A stretch of DNA of 64,000 nt from Cliona cf. orientalis. Taxonomy: Eukaryota; Porifera; Demospongiae; Clionaida; Clionaidae. The notes below the pieces were generated by a model. That model was not told the origin of the DNA. It saw only the letters and a program-made list of their open reading frames with translations, and searched no databases. How positions within the stretch are numbered: position 1 is the stretch's first letter; each line of letters opens with the position of its first letter. Of the stretch, positions 57,160-64,000 are shown in pieces. The translations under genes and the position numbers were made by a program. The stretch covers positions 5,704,001-5,768,000 of the forward strand of contig OZ005702.1 of NCBI GenBank assembly GCA_963930775.1. The letters run 5' to 3'.

Positions 57160-58522
57160 GACTGCCCTACAAGAGGAAGAGGAGGAAGGGCCTGGTACGC
57201 ACTGCGTGTGCATGTGCCGGGGTCCCCATATAGTGACTGATCGCGTTGCCATAGTGATCATTCATGTGTTTTGCATGATGTGCATTCCTATGGACGATAA
57301 AATTACCGTACTCGCTCTAATTATCCGAACGGCCAAAAATAATTATTAATATCGCTGTTTGGTGTTAAATAGAAATTAAATAAATTCGGGCAATGGTTTG
57401 TTCGAGTGTAAATAGAACGGATCCGGTGCAAATGGAGAAAGCACTATTATAGCGACGAAGAAACAGCAGTCGATGTCCAACTATAGCCAGCTCTAGAGTT
57501 CTCAGTATCGCTGTGCTCTCAGGAGTGATCGCAAAATGATCGCCGTCTGTGTCCGTGTTACCTTTCCGCTCTTATGTGCTATCCGAGATGTGGTAGCCAC
57601 ACTCTTCGATGAACGTGGAAGAGTTGTCTCGAGCTCCTGCCATGCCGTACCGCGTGGCCGTTCGGTTGATTTAGAGCGGATGAGAAAACTTGAAATTCAA
57701 GATGTTCGACGAATTAGGAAGGAAATAAATTACTTAAACTTGCCGTTCGGGCTATTAGAATGTTCAAATAATTAGAGCGAGTACGGTAATGGAGAGTATA
57801 CATAGTACAGTGGAACTAGCTTGTAATGATTGATAGCAGCTATGGAACGGATTGAATTTGACTTAAGTACATCATAAACCACCGAGGAGCAGACAACCTC
57901 CCAATTCACCATAATAGATGATTATTCGGACCTGGTCGAATTTCTCAGTATAATGTTACTTCTAATAGTGGACAAACCAGAAGCCACTCCCCTTTCACGG
58001 CCAGTGACGCAATTGCCGGCCTGGGTGTACCAGTACCCACCCCCTTCATAGGAGGGGCTGCACTGGTACGTGAGACACTATATTGAGGATTGGGTCTGCA
58101 GGGATGAGACTCATAATACTGCGTATTGCATGAACAAAGTACATAGTAGATCAAAGTAGACTCAACTCCAGTTCATATCCTGCTTTCCTGTTGACTCTTC
58201 CTCTGCCAATGCTAACTAGCTGTATAGTTAGCATATCATTATAATGTGTAGACTGAATATAATAGTGCATTATTATTATTATTACGATTATGTAAGGCAT
58301 TATACTTTAATTGGTCATATCCCCTACTTATGGATCGATTTGTCTCCACTTCTGTAAAGGGACAACCTCCATATAAAGGATAAAAGGTCTGCTCCCAATG
58401 TGTCCGTTATTCGGAAGTTCTACTGTAGCCGAATACCCAGCTTTTTCTGGGGTCCCCCTGTGCATGTATGCACAGTGTGTACCAGGCCCTTTCTCTTCTT
58501 GAACGGCCTGGATACGAAGGTG
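57160..58522. mobile_element. Element with GGCCTGGTACNCACTG inner ends
   Basis: Left (57160-57230) and right (58440-58520) stretches are inverted: AAGAGGA/AGAAGAG, GGGCCTGGTAC, CACTG, TGCATG and GGGGTCCCC in the same order. They resemble the 19021-19646 family. It encloses the MITE at 57307-57786. Ends are not exact. Confidence 0.45.
57307..57786. mobile_element. 480-bp MITE, CCGTACTCGCTCTAATTAT ends, TA duplication
   Basis: Both ends begin CCGTACTCGCTCTAATTAT with TA outside. It holds a 79-codon frame (57536-57775, CHAVPRGRSVDLERMRKLEI) that I do not recognise. A truncated inverted copy follows at 58701. Confidence 0.7.
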
Positions 58523-58700
58523 TACAGCGGAAGCTGCCAAGAAGATGAGTGCATAAGCTGAGTTTCCGATCCATAGTAGCCAATGAGTTGGGGGAAATTA
58601 AAGGGCCCAAAACTCGCTGTTACTGTTATGCATTATTTGCTGACTTGTGTACATGCCGTAATAATTAATATATCATTTAAAGCAGATTGATGTGATGTTA

Positions 58701-59055
58701 CCGTACTCGCTCTAATTATTCAAACATTGTAATATCCTTAACAGCAGATTTAAGTATATTTATTTCCTTCCTATTATTCATCAAACATATTGAATTTCAA
58801 CTTTTTTCGCCCATTCTATCAATCGAACGGCCACACGGCATGGCATTTATACTTAGCAGGAGCTTGAGACAACTTTTCCACGTTCATCTAAGAGTGTGGC
58901 TACCACATCATGGATAGCATCTAAGATTGGAATGGTAACACGGACTCATACTGATGATTATTTTGTGATTGCTTAGAGAGCACAATGATAGTAGAGCTAA
59001 CGATGATAAACCTATGGATATCGACTGCTGTTTTTCGTCGCTAGTACTTTTGCCA
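58701..59055. mobile_element. Truncated inverted copy of the 480-bp MITE
   Basis: It begins CCGTACTCGCTCTAATTAT and matches the reverse complement of about 57430-57786, through ACGGCCACACGGCATGGCAT and CGACTGCTGTTTTTCGTCG. The distal end is missing. Confidence 0.65.
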
Positions 59056-59570
59056 TTTTTCATTCAGGCATGCGCTGAGGGATCAAGTGTTCAAGGTGCA
59101 TGGTCAGTATAGATAATGAGTTCATTATTGCTTGATACTGGAGTTTGTGTGTTGTTATACCAGCTCGGACTGCAAAACATTTGAGGAATATCGGATAACT
59201 ATGCCCTGCCCCGTAGCTAGGCTAAACTGCATGCACTTGGCTCAAATTCAGGGTTGTCCAGTCACAAGCTGATCTATTGCTTATATATCATGCATGCAAA
59301 TGAGATAATTGTGTGATCTAGACATCTCTATTGTAGTATTGCTCTCTTTATGTGTTCCTGTATTCATGTAGCTATATAATATTATGTCCTAAATTTGTGT
59401 ATGCACTCAATTACGATCAAAATGTCCAAAATTTAGAGTATTGGTACAATGAATTCTCCTTAATACATGAATTTGAAGTGTGGAAATTCAAGTGCAAGTG
59501 CAAATAGTAGACAATTCAAGAGTATGGCATAATAATTATGAATTTCCTTTTACAACATTTTTGGCTGTAG

Positions 59571-62500
59571 GTCAACTGGACCAAGTTGACAACAGAGGCA
59601 GTCATGAATCAGTGGACGTAGCCAGAAAAATAAACATTTTAGAAAATTGGTTTGATGATCTTCAAACTAGAGTTATAAATGAATTATCTACTAATCCTGG
59701 CATATCCACAAAAGAAGTATTGAGCAAATTGACAGGTCTACCACTATCACTTAGGAAAGAGTATGAATCATCAATAGCAAAACGTATACCTAGTATGCGA
59801 ACTGAGGCACAGATTGATGATCTATTCATTTTTCATCTCAAACCTCTCAGCTCGTTTATAGACTATGGATTGATTGATTATCTTATTCAAAAATTAGGAA
59901 GTGATGGCTTAAAGAAAGATATGATATCATATTGCACTGAAATGGAAGTGTTTATGAAAGAGACAACAATTAAACAATTAATAGAAGCTGATCATTTTCC
60001 TGGCCAAACTGAAATTCCACCAAACTTTTCTCTGATAGAGGCCAAAATCGGTAAAGATGCTAGCAGTTGCACTTTGGAGCAACTTAATAGACTTAGAAAG
60101 CGATACTGCAGTGAAGTAAAGCTATCAGACATTGTCTTTCATCTGGTGACAGTTGTAGAATCAAACTCGTTTATTGTTAGGTGGCTAGTACCATCAGCCC
60201 TTGTTTCTGACATAGTAAAGTTTTCCAGATGTATTGTCAAGAATGTTGACCAAAATTTCTACCAGGAGTATAAAGTCACCTCCCTTACCCTGGATAGAAT
60301 GTGGCTGCATATGAATGAGGCTGAGATTGATATAATGTGGTCACGGCTGCATATGAGTGACTCAAAATTTAAAGAGCAATTCCAAACCATGTACAAGCAA
60401 ATTGTGTATGAACTAGAAATGGCAGAGATAACATGGCATGAATTAGCATCACATTTTAAGAAATTAATGAAATGTCACCAAAGTATTAGTGACTTATTAA
60501 GTCATAAGCTTTTGAATGTTAAGTTTCCTGTATCTGTTGTAGACTTCAGAGTCCTTGCTGCTGCAATTGAAGGGTTTGGTAGTGATTGTTTGAAAAGTGT
60601 GATGAGTTCATACTGCAAGTACATATCAACCTTTTTGAAGAAATCCACTGCACTGCAGTTAATAAACTTGTCAGCCATTCAACTTAAGCCTTCAGAATAT
60701 TCCATAGTCAAGTGTAGAATCGAGGAGGAGCCTTCACAGTACAAACTAGATAAACTTTTCAGTTTTCGAACCAGATTCTGTGCGAGTGCTGACCTCAGTA
60801 AACTCTGTTTTGTTATGGATAAAATTAACTCAGAAATGAGTGGATCATTCACTGTTAGCTGGCTTGTACCACCAGCTTTTATTTCTGGCATAATGAAATC
60901 TAGCAGGAATGTTGACCAAAGCTTCTACCAGGAGTACCAAATCACCTCCCTTACCCTGGATGGAATGTGGCTGCTTATGAGTGAGGCTGAGATTGATGCA
61001 ATGTGGTCGCAGGTGTATGTGAGCGACACAAACTTTAAAGATCAGTTTTTCACCATGTGCAAGCAGATAGTGTGTGAAATGAAAGTGCAAAGTGTGTCAC
61101 AGGATCACTTATCATCACACTTTCTATCACTAAATTATCAAGAGCAAATAAGTGATCAGTTAAGTCTGGCACTTTTGGAAGAAGAGTTCCCTGCATCTTA
61201 ATTTTGTAGACTTCAGAATCCTTGAAGCTGTCATAGAGAGGTTTGGTAGTGATTGCTTGAAGAGAGTGATGGAGTCCTATTGCAAGTACATGTTAATCTT
61301 CACAAAGGAGTCAACTGCACAGCAGGTAGTTAACATTGGTAGCATGTCAGCAATCCAGTCTACAGATTTCAAGCATTTCAAAATAGCTCAATGTAAGATC
61401 ATGGAAGAGCCTTCAAATTACACATTAGAGAAGCTTTTCAGTTTTCGAACCAGATTCTGTACCATAACCAACTGTAGTGAAGTGTATTTTATTATGAGTG
61501 AAGTCAACACAGAAACAGAAGGTTCATTCACTATCAACTGGCTTGTACCACCAACCTTAGTTACAAATATAATAAAATCTAGCAGAAATTATGACCAATT
61601 TGAAAGCTTTTATGAGGAGAATAAAATCACCTCCCTTACCCTGGATGGAATGTGGCTGCATATGAGTGAGGCTGAACTTAAAGTAATGTGGATACACATG
61701 AGCAATGCAAAACTTATTAATAATCAGTTTCAAATTATGCATAAGCAAATTGTACTCGAATTGAAACTTCAGAATACACCAACCAATGAGCTGTCACAGT
61801 GTTTGATGAACCAGCATCCAAATCTTCAGAAAGATGCAAGTATTTTTTTGAGTGAAGTAATCTTAACTTTTCCTTTCCCTCCCTCTGGATTCTTTCTAGA
61901 CTTTGGTATGCTAAGTATCATCATACAAGAATTTGGTAGTGATTGCTTAAGAGACGTGATGATGTCATATTGTAGCTTAATGTCAGGCTTTATTAAGCAG
62001 TTAACTGTGCATCAGCTACTAGACTTGCTACATGTTCCTGCTAAACACCATCAAGGTTTTATTGAAGCAGAGTGTAGAATCATGGAGGAGCCTTCAGGAT
62101 ACACTTGTGATAAGATTCTAAGCATCAAAAATTCCATCTGTTCAGAGATTGACTATAGTGGATTTATGCTTACCATGAACCATGTCAGAAAACCAATTAG
62201 TGATTCATTTTTTGTTAGGTGGCATACTCCTACTCAGTTTGCTCCAGACCTGATAGAGTCTGCCAATCGAATAAATAGTGAATTTTATGTAAGAAAGAGT
62301 ATAGCATCACTCTCTATTGGCAACTTATGGGTGTACAATCCAAAATTAAATCCATTTTGTTCCGAATTAAAAAAGAAGTACCAGCAGTCCCAGGGCTCAC
62401 CATCTCCAGTTGAATGCATGGATTCCTTCACCAACAAAGAAAATATTCCGACTAGTTATGATCCAGAGAGAGAGAGTGCAACGAGGTCATATTGAAGACA

Positions 62501-64000
62501 GATTTGTACAACTGACCATCAGTGGTAAAGTAGATGATATTCTTCATACTAAGTCTCGAGTGGAACTTGAGCTCAGCACATCTTCAGAAACACACTACAT
62601 GGAGGTGAGATCATTTTGATTGAAGGAGCCCCAGGGTCTGGAAAGAGTACTCTAACAGTCCACATCTGTCAGAGATGGGGCAAAGGAGAGTTATTTCAAC
62701 AATTCTCTATTGTGATCCTTGTCCAGTTACGAGACCCAGCAGTGCAAAGAGCACAGACCATAGCTGACCTGCTTCCTGTTGAAAATGCTGAGGAGATAGC
62801 TGCTGAACTGATGGCTACTAATGGACGTGGTGTCCTGTGGGTCCTTGACGGGTGGGATGAGCTCCCACCTCATCTACAACAAGATTCTATATTCTGTAAA
62901 CTTATCGAGAGAATGCTTAGTGAATGTTCAGTGATAGTCACCTCTCATCCGATTTCATCAGGTGACCTACACCCAGTGGTCTCTTCACAAATTAAAGTGT
63001 TGGGGTTTACCCCAGAGGAGCAGAGGCGGTACTTCACTGAGTGTCTTAAGGGAGACACCAAAGATTTAGAAGCCCTACTTAAGAAGATCCAAGAGAACCC
63101 TGTGGTACAAAGCATCTGCTACCTTCCACTTAATGCTGCTTTCATAGTACACACTTTCAAATACAGGGATCAATCACTACCCAACACTGAGTATGAGATC
63201 TACTTATCAGTCATTCTCAGCTGCATTCAACGCCATTATGACAGGGAGGGCAGAGGTCATGACCTACCTGCTGTGTTTCAGTTTTATGCTGCCATCACCA
63301 AGTTGAAGAGTCCAGCATATCAAAAAGTTTTGTACTACCAGTGATCATGCTTACTAGTGTGCTAACACGATAAAGATGGTGTGAGTAGGCGTGACTGGCT
63401 GTGATTGATGCCTCCGTTCTACGTATCCTCCACTACGAAGGAAGATTTCCGAATGTCCCAGCTTCTGAACGAATCGGCAGAAAGGCCATAATAGATGAGA
63501 TCACCGCTCCTGTTCCCTGTGAATCTCCGTTCTTTCAGGTTCCTGATGGTGCCCTATTTTTTTTCTTGCAAGCCTCTGTACTCGAGATATTAACGCGGAA
63601 AAGCGGGACACTCCCGATTTTTTTATATATACTAATAATAAATTTTTGCGCAAAATCGGCAGAGAGACAAAGCTCCTCCTACTTGTATGTTTGGTATTGG
63701 TGCATAGCTAGTGATGCAAAGAAAGTGATGCTGGCCTATTTTTTTTTATATGGTGCACCTGGAAGCAGAAAATGGCAAAGAACAAATCTATTTCCATAGA
63801 GATAATACATTGACTGAATGTGTCATTTGTGTGAAAAAGTGTGAGCTTGAGCAAATGATCACCAACTTCTTGATATGGGGTACGCCAAGTTATTGATAGA
63901 ATAATAGAAGCCAAGTCCAAGCCTCTCTTAGTGTCTCTTCTTCGCTGCTTATATGAGGCTCAGGATCCTGACCTCTGCCTTTATGTAGCTGAGAGACTAA
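59571..64000 (+). pseudogene. NLR copy 3 main exon: four modules + NACHT, multiply broken, runs off the window
   Basis: The exon opens at acceptor GGCTGTAG/GTCAACTGG in the common phase. Four tandem modules, the linker and NACHT (EGAPGSGKSTL, GVLWVLDGWDELP; the sensor region reads SVIVTSHPISS, with H in place of the R of copies 1 and 2) are recognisable, but frame is lost at each of three small insertions: 4 bases at ~61198 (also making TAA), 4 at ~62416 and 5 at ~62574. A 318-bp in-frame deletion after GRGHDLP (~63270) removes the part equivalent to 6910-7227, and a 562-bp MITE (63316-63877) follows. Sequence resumes at RQVIDRIIEAKSKPLLVSLL to the window edge. Module order resembles a mosaic of copies 1 and 2. 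It is a pseudogene. Confidence 0.87.
63316..63877. mobile_element. 562-bp MITE inserted in the NLR copy 3 NACHT-LRR region
   Basis: Comparison with copies 1 and 2 shows foreign DNA between AAGAGTCCA and GGTACGCCAAG. Its ends are inverted: CATATCAAAAAGTT at the left, CATATCAAGAAGTT on the opposite strand at the right. A target duplication is unclear. The 132-codon frame within it is not recognised. Confidence 0.78.

Noticed and set aside
57536..57775. 79-codon frame as a host gene
   Set aside because: It lies inside a TA-flanked MITE with an inverted truncated copy nearby, and no recognised family fits.

Overview
The window looks like animal nuclear DNA, most likely from a demosponge of the Amphimedon type. 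That is inferred from four things: NACHT-LRR (NLR) genes whose ligand-sensing half sits in one huge exon, short GT-AG introns, AT-rich DNA packed with small inverted-repeat transposons, and no bacterial operon features. No host name can be proved from the sequence alone.

Layout. 0-1.2 kb: a broken ZMYM/QRICH1-like (Crypton-derived) gene on the minus strand. 1.9-8.2 kb: NLR copy 1, frameshifted in its N-terminal repeats but open through NACHT and LRRs. 8.5-13.5 kb: a GCN2 (EIF2AK4) relic followed by SCAMP copy 1. 14.0-20.9 kb: a nest of transposons at least four levels deep, carrying two minisatellites. 21.05-31.97 kb: NLR copy 2, a death-fold first exon plus one uninterrupted 5.1 kb exon; it is the only intact gene of the set. 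32.8-36.3 kb: a Helitron fragment, a second copy of the GCN2 relic and the last exon of a SCAMP. 39.0-51.0 kb: a longer broken GCN2 copy, split by an 8.8 kb transposon-like element (41758-50545). 51.1-53.1 kb: SCAMP copy 2. 53.7-64.0 kb: NLR copy 3, with a death-fold exon, a candidate mini-exon for a nuclear localisation signal and a badly damaged main exon that runs off the window.

The ground plan is therefore a segmental duplication of the unit [NLR - GCN2 piece - SCAMP], seen about three times. The GCN2 and SCAMP copies all carry disabling lesions, while the NLR part keeps one good copy. The three NLR exons differ in how many copies they have of an uncharacterised ~200-230 residue module (about 6, 3 and 4), all ahead of a near-identical NACHT.

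The most unusual object is the 8.8 kb element. It has 47-bp terminal inverted repeats (one mismatch), a 7-bp target duplication inside a GCN2 intron, and open frames for a Cys/His-rich protein and a FEN1/XPG-like (PIN-fold) nuclease followed by a tesmin/TSO1-type CXC zinc domain. I recognise no DDE transposase in it. A diverged ~0.66 kb relative at 16.8-17.4 kb and a 20-bp palindrome with a perfect 8-bp duplication at 35.2 kb look like non-autonomous or remnant forms of the same family.
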